Below are positions 10,228 through 23,116 of a stretch of 64,000 nt of DNA, piece after piece. The translations under genes were made by a program, and so were the position numbers. The stretch is taken from positions 133,395,116 to 133,459,115 of the forward strand of contig NC_068939.1 of NCBI RefSeq assembly GCF_016801865.2, in the 5' to 3' direction. The stretch comes from Culex pipiens pallens. Its lineage: Eukaryota > Arthropoda > Insecta > Diptera > Culicidae. The number at the start of each line of letters is the position of its first letter. The stretch's first letter is position 1. Below the pieces are notes generated by a model. That model worked only from the letters and a program-made list of their open reading frames with translations, was not told the origin of the DNA and made no database searches.

Positions 10228-13100
10228 CTGTTGGAGGAAAGAAACAGAGAAACGCATTAGAACCTAACTAGACTCGCGTCGAGTTGCGAAGACCAAAAGT
10301 GGCCGAGGCAAAACAAACTAGTCGTAAAATTAATTAATTAAATGTTATTAAACAATTGACACTTGACATGGCTCTAATTTAGAGCAATTCCCGCGCCGCT
10401 GAGCGGCGCGATACGGTCTCACTGTGTCACTGGGTATGTAAACATTTGGCGTGCTCGAGCGAGACGCGTTGCGAGCGTGCTCTGCCGACAAAGCTGTAAT
10501 TTTCGGGGAGTTTCGCTGCACTACCTCGCGTTGATGGATCTTGGTGAGTTTGATAGTTTTCTGTACGGTGAAAAATCAAAATCACTTGACAGTTGCTTAC
10601 CTTCAGCAGTATCAACATTGAATCTGCTTAAAGCATCAACGTAAACAATGCAGAAGGTAAGCCTCTGTCAAACGCTGGTCAAAAACGATAATAAATATGC
10701 CAATTGCGTAGCGAGAGCATGTCATCTAGGGGGAAACCCTAAATGGATTCATACACTAGCAATTCTCAGACCCATTTTAGGGGGCAAGTCATTATCAGCG
10801 TCGTTGTGACGCGGTCGCGATCGATTAACCAGATTCCGATCTAATCCACTATGCGACTCGCCGGGGACCGGCGGGGCCACATATATCTGTCACCGCGTCG
10901 TATTGGATCTCACAAGGGAGCATACAATCATTTCGGACTCGGAGATGCCCGAGGGGAAAGGGGACAGGAAAGTGATCAACAATAAAATTTATAGAAGATA
11001 AAGAAAATGTTTATATAATAAAAATAAAATATCGGAATAAGGGAAGCGAAGAAAGCGCGTTCACACCCGGGTCCCGGTCCCCCTTCGGCTCTTCCCCGCG
11101 ATCTCTCGGAATAAAAGTGTCAAAATAAACGTATTAAATTTATAGATTCTACCCGCGGGGTAGGTGCGCGCGACGACGGCTTGTGTCCCTTGCTACAGTA
11201 ATTCTCGCGCGATCTCGGTATGTCATTCCGATCCGGTCCGGCCGTTGAGAAGACCGTGGTCAGGCCAAATGAAATCATCGCGTGTTAGCTGTCGCGAGAA
11301 GAATTCGGAGTTCTCGGGAACCTTAATCTACGCGCGCGAGGTTATACCTTATGAGAGTATGTTAGCATCAGATTAAGATAAGATTTAGGGCCGTAATTGA
11401 CAGCTGGACGACGCGCTGTCAGCCGCAGGCAGGTACTCTATACGCAGTGATGGAGATCTCCGGGAATGTCGGATTCCTCGGATTCGTCAAGGGGTCAATT
11501 ATGCGTTTGTTGTGACATTCTGTGGAGAAAGCGCTCGCGCAGCGCAATGACGGACGCGCTAATTGGAGCCGGCTCTCGGTAATGGGACTAATCAGCCGGG
11601 CAAACAGACGCTTCTCCGTCGCGCTGCCCAAATATCGGCGGCGGTACTACACCCTATGGGAACTGACCAAACCGGCTGCGGTTAGCGCCCGCGAAGCATC
11701 CTCCGACTATTGTTAATTATCATTAACACCTTCATTAGCACTCGTTTTTGGAGACACACTTGGGAGCTTCTCCAAAATTTACCATATCTTGGTCTGCAGA
11801 GTTCACCAGAACAAAAGAACTCATTCAAAAAAAAGGAGCTGTCAAAAGTGATTGAGGAGTCACCCGCCGAGATGTCGCCACCATCTTTAGGGCGACGTCG
11901 GAATTATTCAATTTCGTAAGATCTCCGCGAACTTCTTCAAGCTGTGTTATATAAACGCGAAACGCCCACGCCCGGATCCTGCTGCTCCCCAAGAAGGGAT
12001 GGCCGGACTCTTGTCACGCTCCATTTAAGGTGACGGTAGCCATCAAATTATCCACTTGAGGCTGGACGACCCGATTGGGTAATTAGTCCCCCCTGGATCC
12101 CAGGACTTGCAAGTCAACGGGCGCGCAGATGCTAAAGAGATCATCCTATCGGTCCGAGAGTCCCATTAATTAAATTTTATATTGCGCGTTTGGTGGAAAG
12201 AACCAACCACTTGTTGCGCGCGCTAATCCGCCTCGAGAGCTGATTAGAATAACATACATTCCGGTTCTTGGCGGGTTGAGGGCGATCGCGATCCCCCAAC
12301 TGAATCATGCTTGTAAAAATAAACACATTAAGAGCGCTTTTCCCGGTGTGTCACACGCACACACGAACTCACAAATATCTTGTTTATTTTGGAGGAAAAC
12401 CCTCTGCGCCATACGGGGACTCGGGAAAACGCTGGGAATGTGAAAATATCTGAGTCGTGTTTTTCTGCGGGTGGAAAAAAAAACACTTGTTATGGCCGCG
12501 AGTGGACCAAGGCGACCAGGTCGTTATTTATAGCGGAATGCAGCGACGCCGCTGGAAAGCGCTAGTTGGGAATGAGTGATCGCTACTTGGGGAAAGTGAC
12601 AGAAAATGTTCTGCATTTTTGTTTTGGAAAATGCTTTAAATTACTCTTGTATTTTGAAATTTGCATCTGAAAAACCTTCAATAAGTTGTTTTAAAAAACT
12701 GAAATAATTTGCAATGGCCTTATTCAAAAGAAATCAAATTTAAAAATTATAATAACTTTTTTTTTTTGGAAAACAATTGGATTAAATTTTAAATCTAGGT
12801 TAAGAATTTTCTTATCAAATAAGACCGTCTTATAATTTTATTTGCCCCTTACAAAATATTTATAAAGTTATCATTTCGTCTTTAAACATTAAGGGAAATA
12901 AAAGGTAGAAAGCTGGGTGCTGAATAGTCGTTCGCAAAACGGCCTCAATTTTGAACTGTCAAAGTGGAACCAATTTACTGTTCGCCAAAAGTAGGTAGTA
13001 TTGTTATCGATCATTAAAAATTGTTTTTTTTTTTTGCAGGAATGAAAAAAGTTTGAATTGAAGATTCTAGGCGAGATCGTATTTTTTCAATAAATATTAG

Positions 13101-13160
13101 GCCGTTGCAAATATTTTTTGAAGTTTATGTCCCTCGACTCTGGCCAAAGCTTGTATCCAT
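13101..13160 (+). mobile_element. Isolated terminus of the GGCCGTTG (Harbinger-like) family
   Basis: TTA (13098-13100) followed by GGCCGTTGCAAATATTTTTT and then AAGTTTATGTCCCTCGACTCTG matches the termini of the element at 28903-30915. No matching opposite end is seen nearby, so it is probably a truncated copy. Confidence 0.6.
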
Positions 13161-13539
13161 CCAGAAGCTGTCTTTATTGTTTGATTCCATTTGAAAACCT
13201 GCTGATTTAGTGAAAATCTGCTCTGTTTGTTGGATAAGCATCGCTAGAATTAGCGAACTTTTTTCGCTGGACCAGGAAGAGCTGCAGGATTCCAAAATTA
13301 GCCAGGGAATTTATCCACGACTTCGCAGAATGACCGCAGTTCTTGTCACCCGTAAAAAGAAAATAATCTTCAAACCGATCTAAACCTCAAAACACATTCT
13401 CAATTGTTGTTCTCATTGAGTTGGCCTGTCATACCTGTTACCCACGATTGTTGCATATGATCCGACAAGTTACATACATTTATTGTGATCCGCGTCAAAA
13501 AATAACATAAATACACTATGTCATAACGCGAGATAGGGT

Positions 13540-14436
13540 GCCAAGCTTCATTTTTGTACCATTGGAAAAGGCCTTTCTCAATTACCTACCACGAGGTTGC
13601 TTAATGGATCCAACCATATTTGACATACATTAAGTGAGATCCTGATCAAAAATGGTCATTAACCTCTTAATGGTCATAACTCAGACGTTTGCCAAACTTC
13701 AATGTCTGGACCTGCTGTGGAAAGGCCTTTCAATACCTAAGCACGATTGATGTAGGATCCGACATAATATTTACATACATTTAAGTAGAATCCGCTTCAA
13801 AAAGTACATAAATATCATCTTAAGTACTTAACTCTCGAGACAGTTTGCCAATCTTCAATTCTTGTACTCTTTAGAAAGGCTTTCAATTACCTAACCAACG
13901 AGGGTCGATGTTGGATCCACATATTTACATACATTATGGATCCCATCAAAAATACAGAAATGTATCAATTAAGTGGTCATAACTCTACAGTTGCCATATC
14001 TTCAATGACTGGGACTCATTGAAAGCAGTTCAATAACCTATCAACATGGCGGATATGGAGTCCGACAGCGTCTACATGCATATAATTGAGATCCGGGTAT
14101 TTGTGAAAACACATTTTTATGCATAACTTTTGAACTACTTATCGAAACTTCAAACAATTCAATAGCGATGTATGGGACCCTAAACCAAGTCGAATGCAAC
14201 TAGTTCGATCAAAATCGGTTCAGCCAGTGCTGAGAAAACTCAGTGAGAATTTTGGTCACATACATACATACACACACACATACACACACACATACACACA
14301 CACATACACACACACAGACATTTGTTCAGTTTTCGATTCTGAGTAGATATGTATACATTAAGGTGGGTCTAGGAGCTTTTAATAGAAAGTTCATTTTTAG
14401 AGCAGGATTATAGCCTTACCTCAGTGAGGAAGGCAA
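13540..14436. mobile_element. Degenerate TGAGGAAGGC-ended element with ~155-bp internal repeats
   Basis: Landmarks like AAAGGC(C)TTTCAAT(T)ACCTA recur near 13567, 13722, 13876 and 14023. Each is followed by GGATCC or a related sequence and ACATACAT. The right end reads GCCTTACCTCAGTGAGGAAGGC and is preceded by a CA/TACA microsatellite and ATTCTGAGT. The organisation parallels the element at 1324-2827 (similar end, similar repeat period), but the units are far more diverged. The left border is uncertain. Confidence 0.6.
14253..14322. repeat. TACA/CACA microsatellite
   Basis: Runs of TACATACATACACACA continue to about 14322 inside the right part of the preceding element. The tract is likely length-variable. 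Confidence 0.95.
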
Positions 14437-16055
14437 AATTAAAAATTAAACAAAAAGTATCAAAAAATGCTTGGCACAATGGCTATGTTTGTTCCAGAAA
14501 AAAAACCTTCAAATCTTGATTGAGAATGTATCAATCAAAAAATGGTTTCCTTTTTTTTGTTTGTAGAAGCATTTTAAATATCGTGGTGAATTTTTCATTT
14601 CAATTTACTATTTCTGGAACTTAAATTCAAAACCATCATTGACAATAATTGCCCCCAAAAGTGAAAGACACCATCCACGACCTTAAAGTAATGCGTCTGT
14701 CAAAGATAGTAAATTTTCTTAAGATTCAAAATCCAATAATTGTTAAGTTTTTGTTTTTTTTTTATCTGAACTTTTTTCGAAAGGAATTATACACTTGCAA
14801 AACAACAACAAACAACACAATATTTATGTATTGAAGAATGTTTTTTTGCCAGCCTTTTAACATTTAAAAAAATGTCATAAGAAAACTTTGACAAAGTTCG
14901 AAAAATTATAATCCTTTTGTTTGGAAGTTTGTTAGCAACGGCCTATTTGGTCGTTTTATTTTGGAGAAATCAAAGCAAAAAAAAAAAAAAAAACAAAGCA
15001 TATATAAAATGTAGGCATTGTTTACAATGCCAATGTGCTTTAAATTAGGTTTAGCTTTTGAAAAATTATTAAATGATTGGAAAAAATACAGGCAAAAAAA
15101 TATTGATTATTTTCATTATGTTAGCTATTTGTCATTTCTAACAAATTTTCAAAAGTATTTCAATCAAAATTATGTAAACAATGACTAAAATTTGTGAGTA
15201 AAATATGAATTTCTGTTCTGATCTCTGATAACTTCTGTTCAACTTAAATTAATTGCTGAATTGGACAGAATGCTTTCTATCGTCCTATCTATCGTCTTCA
15301 ACACGCAGAACCTTCGTTAGTAACCGAATATATTTTCCATAAACTTGCTCTTGAAAATTCTAGTCGTGGTGGTTGTGGTGGTGTGGCGTTGCCTTCCCGA
15401 TTCACATCGAGGATTTTGTTATTTAAATATTTTTGAAATACATCAAGACAATAAAGAAGAGAACTGATTTTTGCTGTTCATGCTATTCAACTTGTGTTTA
15501 AAGAACGAATTCTGCTTCTGCTTATTGATGCAAACCCTGGCCTTGAAAGTGTTATGCAATCCAAAATGGGTTTGCAAATTCCATGACACACTGTCACGTT
15601 CTATAGATGATAACGAGTGGCCGCCATTTTTCACAACGCTTTTCAAAATGTCGAAGGTTATTCACGTATTAGGCATTCTAACAGTCCAACTAATAAAATA
15701 CGTAAGGTAGTAAACATAGATGCTGCTAACGTAAGGTTCCACTTTCCCTTTATTTCCGTCCCAAACCAAGCTATAGTCTATCCGTCTACCCGAATCTTCC
15801 CTAGGGAACTTCGTGCCAACCCTTTCTTTTTCCCAATCCGTGACGTCCCAACTAAAAACACAACGCCAATCTCGACAAGTGTTTATTTTCCTCGAGAAAA
15901 CCCCGTCACTCCGATAAATTTAGCATTGCGTGCTCCAAATTATACATGTTGCACACGTTTCGGTACAGTACACCACACATGTGCGCCGCGGCCGGGAATA
16001 TAACCCTGGCCATGGGATGTTAGATAATCACGACCGCCGGCGGCCAACTCCTCGA

Positions 16056-16089
16056 TGACGTCAGAGGAGAAAATTTTCATGAATGAAAT
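16056..16089. promoter_or_regulatory. CRE-like TGACGTCA with adjacent ATGAATGAAAT motif (cluster 1)
   Basis: TGACGTCA occupies 16056-16063, a full palindromic CREB/ATF-type site, and ATGAATGAAAT follows at 16079-16089. Related copies of the second motif occur at 16271-16284 and 17131-17146, flanking exon 1. The same pair recurs at 48934-48954. Binding is inferred from motif only. Confidence 0.45.
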
Positions 16090-16443
16090 CCTCGCGGATC
16101 CCAACGCAGGAAAAATCGATAGTACGACGCTTATCGCGCGTGCTCGGCCCAAGTTCCGATAGCGACAGCAGGCACAGATTGCGCAGAACAGTGACCTTGG
16201 AAACGACGACGAGTGGTGAGGAGCCGACTCCGTCGGGTTCCGTCGGGTGTGCGCTTCATTCACAAGTTGGATTTCATTCATAAAAATTTTGCGCGCATGG
16301 TTCGCCGACGACGTTGCCATGGACTTGACTCCCACGGGTTGGAGGGCCTGGCCGGGTGGCCGTGGGTGGACGCGCCGTGGATCGATAATTTGCTTGCTTT
16401 CGTTGAGTTGGGACAAAATCAAGAGGTGTTCCGGCGCGGTTAC

Positions 16444-17102
16444 CTGGAGACTTGGCCGTGTGGAGAAGTTCGGGGTTCGCTTCCGGCAACGGGTCCGGAC
16501 TGCCTGGGTTGGCTAACACAGTGGATTCTTCGGTGCGGTGCTTCACTGATTCATTACCGATTGGCTGAGGGGTTTATGCTGATCACTTCACACTGTTTGT
16601 ACCGTTGATTCGGTCTCACTCAGATGTCTTGGACGCCCACCGTGTACGACACCCTTCGGGGGGTGTCAAGCTTCTTTTGTCAATTTGTTTTACGACTTTT
16701 TTGCACTTTGCTTTGCTCGCATATTCGCTTTCTTTTGCACACACACACACTCTTCTTCTCGTTTTCAGTGTTGAGTAACACCGCCCACTTTTTTTTCCCG
16801 TCACTTCACTTCTTCGTATCTTTTGGTTCACGGTTTTCACAAATTGTTACCTTCACTATTACTTCCGAGATTTTCTTCGTTTTTTCTTAATTGAGCTTTT
16901 CGGAAAAGCACTAATTGCTGGAATTTTCCGCTGTGCTTCCACTGGGAATTTTCCTCAAGCTGTCTTCTCTTTGGATCTGCTTGGGGGAGCGTCCACCGTT
17001 GTAACACCCTGGGAAAGCAGGGAGGAGGTAGGGATGCCTCTCAAACGTATGTCTCGAACGGTCGTCGTGAGCTGTTCACGCCAGGACACACCAAATACTA
17101 CT
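16444..17102 (-). other. 5'UTR exon 1 of the transcription-factor gene
   Basis: The minus strand reads as a typical insect leader: adenine-rich, few T runs, and ending CTCCAG|GTAACCGC at 16444/16443. Its phase fits the exon 2 acceptor. The last ~100 nt are open in the exon 2 frame after a TAA, but no in-frame ATG is present, so I treat the exon as untranslated. It contains short upstream frames (for example ATG-AAT-CAG-TGA near 16555), which could restrain translation. Transcript evidence is needed for the exact borders. Confidence 0.6.
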
Positions 17103-17137
17103 GAAGCCGCGCCGCGACGGCCCGTTCAGTTTTATGA
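17100..17137 (-). promoter_or_regulatory. Core promoter: TATA-like box and initiator
   Basis: On the minus strand CATAAAA (17136-17130) lies about 33 bp upstream of the A in TTCAGTA (position 17102), the usual TATA-to-start spacing in insects; TCAGT is the arthropod initiator core. The intervening DNA is GC-rich. The start site is inferred from motifs only. Confidence 0.5.
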
Positions 17138-19283
17138 ATGAAATGAATCTAGAGTCCGCGCGGCTCTCCGGCCATTAATGGAGTTGGAGCGCGCTCCCCA
17201 ACCAGCCGCTCTCTCACTCTCTTCACCAGCCGCCGCCGCAATACAAACACGAGAGCACGTTCATTGTCACCCGCACGCACACCCCTTCGCGCGCCACGAG
17301 CACCAATCAATGGCGAGCATTTCTCCTCTTCTCCACGCGCGCAAATGGGAGGCTACCAATGGGGCTGCGCTCGCGATGAATGAACTCGCGTATCCCCACC
17401 ACCTCGCAGCACCAACACCAACGAAAAAAAATCCGCTCCCGCTCTCGTCAAAACTCTCCTCTCCCACAAAGAACAAAAAAAACTCTCTCTTTACTCTTCT
17501 TTTCAGCCTCCTACGCGCGTCACGTTCAACCACTGCTTGATTCCTCGCTCTCAATGCTCTTCTCTCGAGCAGGTCGTCGGACGGTGGTTGGCGAAGGAAC
17601 CGCGCCCCTTTGGCGCGCGCGTCGCCTACGTCTCTCCCCGGCCGTTGTAGCAGGCCTATAATGACGTTTGGCACGCGTCGCGGCGGCCGCGGCAATTTTG
17701 TTTGCTTGGTCGCCGGCCGCGGTTTTTTGGGAAAATGGTTTTGCGACCCCTTGGAGTGTTTTTGGATTTTCATGGGAAGTTTGGCGAGGTTTTTTTTTCC
17801 AAATTGGAGCGCGCGGTTAATGTGGATCGATTAGTGTTTTGGAGGTGTCGAGCCTCCCTTGAATTCAAGCGAAAAAGTGTCAACTTTATGTAGAATCCAG
17901 TGCATGGTAGCTGGAATCGACAGACCTTAACGAGTTCCTAGGAACACGGCAAATTGGACTTGAGTGCAATTAGCACTTCAATATTCAGGCCTCCATAAAA
18001 AAATATGCACGCTTTGAATCAAAATTCCGGAAATTCCCGCTAATGAATTAACCACAAAAGCAAATGTCATTCCTTCCGCGTGGAAATGGCACGTTCGCGG
18101 AATGGAAACATTCCGATTGCGTCGGACTTCTTGGAAGGGCCAGATTGCTGTAGGACAATAGAAATTACTGACCAAGAAAAATTAATGTATAAAACTACCC
18201 CACAGAGACACATACGCCAAAATCATCTCGGTATTTCCTGAAATTATTCATCATATGATAATCGAAAAATTTATGAGGTGATAGCCATATTTGAGAAACT
18301 GTTTAAATCGATTTCATGTAGTCGTGATTCAATCCAGAGATTTATAATGCAATTTTGACACTCGTCATAAAAAATGTTGTTTTGATTGGATTTGCTTCCT
18401 TGGTGGAAATTTGGCAAGAAGCAGTATGTTATTTTGCGTCAAAATGACTGTTGCGACAAGATAGCTCGATCGCGACGATTTCTGTAGATTTAAGAAGTAG
18501 GTGCAACCGTCGCTCGTGGGATTGCCAACAAAAAAGGCCTGGCGTCAATGAAAAGGGAAGCTACATTGTTCTGCCTCATTTAGCCTTTTTTAGGAATTTG
18601 CTTTAGATGGACAGGGAACTTGGAAGGAGGTCCAAACACCCGCAAGGCTCGGAAAAGGGAAACAGGTCAAACATAATTAAGGAGGAGGTTATCCACGTGA
18701 ACCAACAAATCAGAATTGCATTTAACTTGGTTCCGGAAATGTAATATACACTCAAATTAATATTGTTTGATAAAAAATCTTATGGGTCATTCCACCTCAA
18801 ACGTATCAGCACTCGAATATTCAATATTTCACGAACTAAATTGAAAACATTTACCAAATATTTAAACCTGTGTAAATTTTCTCATCGTGAAAGTTTTCAT
18901 TACCGCAACACACTCAGAATACAATTTTCTTCATAATAAGTTCTGGATCAAACTTATACGATTTGTGATATCTATTATATTTTCAATAAAAACAACCGAT
19001 CATGATCCTAAAGTCCTACATTAGCTCCAACAACTAACATAGAATATAAAAACATGCCATGCAAGACTCCTATTTTGATGATTTTTTATTTCAATGCAAC
19101 ACATTTCAAAATAAAACTCAACGTTTTTTTTTACCAGTTTATCAAAGTAATTTTAAATTTCATCTCAAACCTTCGAGGTTTAATGAAACTTTGATAAATA
19201 AACTGCAGTGTGTTATAATATAAGATTTTTCAAATTTATTTATGCCAGCAATTTCGCTTCCGCAAACAGCAAAATGAATTACA
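17103..19283. other. Promoter-proximal GC-rich DNA, then AT-rich intergenic DNA
   Basis: The segment 17.1-17.9 kb is rich in CG and in CTCTC/CACGCGC tracts, as expected upstream of a developmental promoter. The long frames there (17178-17540 plus; 17267-17773 minus) overlap, lack domains and read as repetitive Arg/Pro/Ser strings, so I do not call genes. From 17.9 kb the DNA becomes AT-rich and featureless. Confidence 0.5.
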
Positions 19284-19380
19284 CTCAAACCCCGGTGGTT
19301 GGTCACTTTTTCGTTTGACTCTTTTTTAGTTTGTACCCCGTTGGTTTGACAAAGTCAAACTAAAAAGTGACGAACTGTCA
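19284..19380. repeat. Hairpin MITE-like repeat
   Basis: GGTCACTTTTTCGTTTGACT near 19300 is complemented by AGTCAAACTAAAAAGTGAC near 19355, around TTTGTACCCCGTTGG. An imperfect palindrome of about 95 bp. It is followed by an AT-rich stretch and a second repeat-like segment (19580-19685) with GAACCGCGGTTC and GAGCCGGTTC-like direct motifs. Confidence 0.6.
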
Positions 19381-20203
19381 CTTGTGGGACAAATATGGCT
19401 TTATTTTATAAGCATTGAAATACTTGAAATAAAATTTTCATTTCTCAAAAATAAATTTAACACAACATTTTGTAAAAAATGTAATGATTTTTTTTTCAAT
19501 TTATTTATATTTTTTAAGTATAAAAAAAATCATCTTGGAACGGTTCTTTCAAAAGAGTTAAAAAAGATGATCAAAAGATCCGAGTTAAAAAAAGAACCGC
19601 GGTTCTTTTTTGTGAGCCATTGTTTGTTCGCTCTTTTTAGTGAACCGGCTCTTTGAGCGGCTCGCTTTTTTTGCCCACCTCTAATATTCAACATGTTTTC
19701 GTATCAGTAGAATAATGTATGAAGCATTTCGTGATAATTTTTGCTCAACAATATTGAATGTTGGGTTTGAAATATGAAATTGAGTATTTTGTATGTATGA
19801 ATGACTCGGTCATGACCATAGGTTTCATCTGAAATTGTTCAGGCATAGATCGGTAATGCAGATGACTCGGGCCAGGCAATCCACGACTCCCTCGTCCAGT
19901 TCCTGAATATATAAGATGACCCTGGGTTGTTTTAAGACGGTGTTAATAGGGACGTGGCGTTACATCGTGCTGCCATCTGGTTTTTAAAGTGCAAGAGTGG
20001 AAAAGTGCTGAGTCATCGTCTAAAAATAGACGGCATCCTATCTCGCCCAGCAAAATGAAGTCGATAAAGTAGTCGATTTCGATGGAGAAAAAGTGGAAAA
20101 CGTTGTCTAAAAATAGTGACGCCATCCCCCTATGGTTAGATATGTTATACCTTGTGACATTATTTCGTCACCACGGATCAATTCAGTTTTAGAGCATTAA
20201 CTC

Positions 20204-20405
20204 CATGATGGCCGACTGATTAGCGTCCCAGACCATCAATCCGAAGGTGTGAGATCGAATTCCACCTGATTCTTAAATTTTTTTTTGATCATATTCAAAG
20301 TTCAATTTCTGATTCCAAATTTCATGGGAACCGACCTGGATTTGATCCCTGATTCTTCTGCTTTCGAGGCAGAAGCTACAACCATTAAGCTACGGAGCCG
20401 GTTAG
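20204..20405. mobile_element. SINE-like segment with two opposed tRNA-like units
   Basis: The plus strand at 20204-20272 resembles a tRNA with GGCCGACTGATTAGCG as A box and AGATCGAATTCC as B box. The minus strand at 20402-20330 resembles another tRNA (GTAGCTTAATGG A box; GGGATCAAATCC B box, with a paired arm around TCTGCCTCGAAAGCAGA). Neither closes into a clean functional tRNA, so they are SINE heads. A relative of the minus-strand unit lies at 34218-34290. Confidence 0.6.
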
Positions 20406-23112
20406 AATTATAAAATTTAAATTTTTCGGCAAAAAAGACTAACGTGCCAAATTAGCTCTTGAATGTACGTGAACAAAATTTGATTTGGAAGATTTACTTG
20501 AAAACGATTTATTCAATCAATAGTTATTAAGACCATTTCAATTTTTAAATCCTTTTTGCATTTCAAAATTAACAAAAAAATGCAGCTTGTCCAAAGAAAC
20601 CAATTCAAAGAATTCGGAGTCTTGGTTGCAAAAACAAAAGATACAAATTGTCTATTTTTTATATAGAATGAATTGAAAAAATCACCCAAATTACAAAATA
20701 AAATCGCGATCAAATGTGTGAAATTCTTGAGATTTAATCATAAATCGATTTCAATTTACCGTTGGACGAAGATGTTGTAAACGTGTACTAAGGATTTTGA
20801 TAATCCTTTTGCTGCGTTCATCTAAAAATTATAACTAATGTTAGCTTGTTGACATCCTAAGTTTGTTAATAAAATACTTTTTTAAGCTAAAATTGAAGAA
20901 ATTACCTTTAAGTTATAGAAAAAATAATCCTATGCAAACATAATTCATCTCGTTGACGAATGTTAGTGGTTACCCCTTTTTGACTGACCTAAATTTTACA
21001 ACGCAACGCATCGTAGATCATTTTTGACACATTCAATAGAGTCACCCAAAATTGGAGAAAACTTTCGGTTTCCAAACAGCAGTAAACATTTCTGGAGCAG
21101 ATGGTGATCGTTTAGTGTAAACTGAACTAAGCCTCCTATTGTGGCTGGTATCACGTTACGGCACGCGTTTTTTGTTAACACAAACGAACTTGGTTCCAAA
21201 ACTCCCTGTCACCGGCGAACAATGCCTTGAAGTGCGTTTTCAAAACAAACCGTCCGTCCAAAGTACGCGTAGACCATGTGGTACACTCTAATTTCGTCGC
21301 GCGCGCTCGCGAAGCATTCTCTATTTTCGAAACTCGTTACCATCATTATAAACAAGTCAATCACGTGAACGGAAAATAAATTATGACAACTCTTTCCCCC
21401 CGAGCTTAAGTTTTCCCTCTCCAAGTGGTTCAAGTCAAGTCTCCCCCGAAAATTTATGATGAAGACGCCATTGAAGGTGTCATATCGATTTCCATCGTTG
21501 CGTGTCACATCTGTCAGTCTGGGGGCCCTGGCGCGGCCAATTGATGGCAAGTGGAGCGCGTCTCACAGCAGTCAACGGTGGAATAGATGAGTTCTGTCGA
21601 GTGACGTGACATTGAGCAGTTTGCGCCTCTGTCTTTGAACTGCGCTGCGCTGAGGGGCTTTGATCTGACGACGACTTGGCACTATAAACAATGTTTCTTG
21701 AGAGGGTTGCGCCTGCTCAAATTGAATCCCGCAAACATAGATTATCACGTTACACGGAGTCGTAGCTGTACTATCGTTCAAACCTCAACGGACGCCATCA
21801 GACGCCTCCAATGGACGCCACGTGTGACGTTGGCTACCGAAAAAAGCGGAATCACGTCACGCAGCAATTGATGTTTGTTTACTCGAGGTCGCCTACCCAT
21901 GGTCCTGACCACTCCAAAATACCGGCCGGCCATTATGCCATCGCCAGCACACATAACCTAGAAGGTGGTGGTTATGACGTCTGAGGCCGTTCCTTCGTCC
22001 AGGCCAGATGGAGGTGATAAATTTCTGCTCTCCAAACTATAAATAAATTCGCACGTACCCAAACCCATGGTCGGCCGGCCGTTCCCATTCCTGGATATTC
22101 CAACTACCTGCCAGCCGGAAAAAGAAAAGTATGCAAAACAAGAGCACAAACATCAACGCGTCTGACGAGAGTTACAGAAATAGGAATTGTTGACGCTTTC
22201 TTCCTGCCGGAGTGCGCAGAACTTGAGGTATAATCCGAATGCCAAAGATACGCGCGCCTTGCGGTTGATTACAACATCCAGAATTAGGTACAGAAGTTGC
22301 AGCGTGATGGGTTCCAAATATAACCTACGCGCGGGTGGGCATGAAGTAATGGACCAACGGTGGTGCGGTCAACAGAAATAAGTCTTTACTCACCGTGTGT
22401 GCGTACTCGAGTGATAATACGCAAGTTGGATGGATGTATATTTTGGGTTATGTTTGTCGTTTCTAATTCCAGCGGGATGATATTACTAGCTGCGAGACAA
22501 GATTATAGTAATCGGATGTGTTTGAAGTGAACCTGTTGTGTTTATGACATCTTATGAAATCAAATTTATGCATAAAAATTTCATTCGTGATTTTTTTTAA
22601 AAGATAGGCTTAGATACATATAGTATTTTTTGGTATCTTGAATAAAATGTTAATGGTTTAATGATACAACCAAGAGCGATAAATTAGAATTCCGTTTACA
22701 ACGAATATTTTTTCTTTTTCTGTAATTATACCGCTTTTCCAGTGGTTCTTTTTCTTTATATTACATCCAAAAAGTGGTAATAGTAAACCTTCCAAATTAA
22801 CAAAAAAATATACTGAAAATTGGCAGAGTCTAATCCACCCACATTTATAAATGCAAGAACTACTCAATCTACACATTAAATACAATATAGAAGATGCATG
22901 TAGATTCTATTGCTTCCAATATAAAAAAATAAATATTGTCTTTTTTTAAATTTTTAATTCAGCAATCGCGTAGGTGATTTCTATCTCTTACAGCGTGTTG
23001 AAATATATGTTATTTGTACTATTAACAATTTTCAATGCATTTGTCAAAAAATTAGGTGACACAAAATTAAATCAATATCGAAAATAGAAATTTGCAATTC
23101 AATTTTTGCAGT
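20406..23112. other. Intergenic DNA without identified genes
   Basis: The part around 21.2-22.4 kb is GC-richer and unique, with frames such as 21209-21550 (minus) that carry no recognisable domain. The remainder is AT-rich. I see no splice-bounded exon or RNA gene that I can support. Confidence 0.4.
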
Positions 23113-23116
23113 TTAA

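Larger units (their letters stand above)
10228..16443 (-). other. Intron 1 of the transcription-factor gene
   Basis: The intron is bounded by GTAACC at 16443 and AACAG at 10228. The half nearest exon 2 (10.2-12.6 kb) is unique and CpG-containing. It includes an imperfect palindrome at about 10586-10670, with GCTTACCTTC and GAAGGTAAGC arms. The middle (12.6-15.4 kb) is AT-rich and repeat-bearing: a GGCCGTTG end at 13101, a degenerate array and a CA/TACA microsatellite. No other convincing exon is seen inside it. Confidence 0.6.

Noticed and set aside
16274..16546. 90-codon minus frame at the end of exon 1
   Set aside because: It begins with GTG, not ATG, and continues past a strong donor at 16443; treated as leader plus intron.
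17178..17773. Overlapping 120- and 168-codon frames
   Set aside because: They lie on opposite strands in GC-rich promoter DNA, with repetitive composition and no domain.
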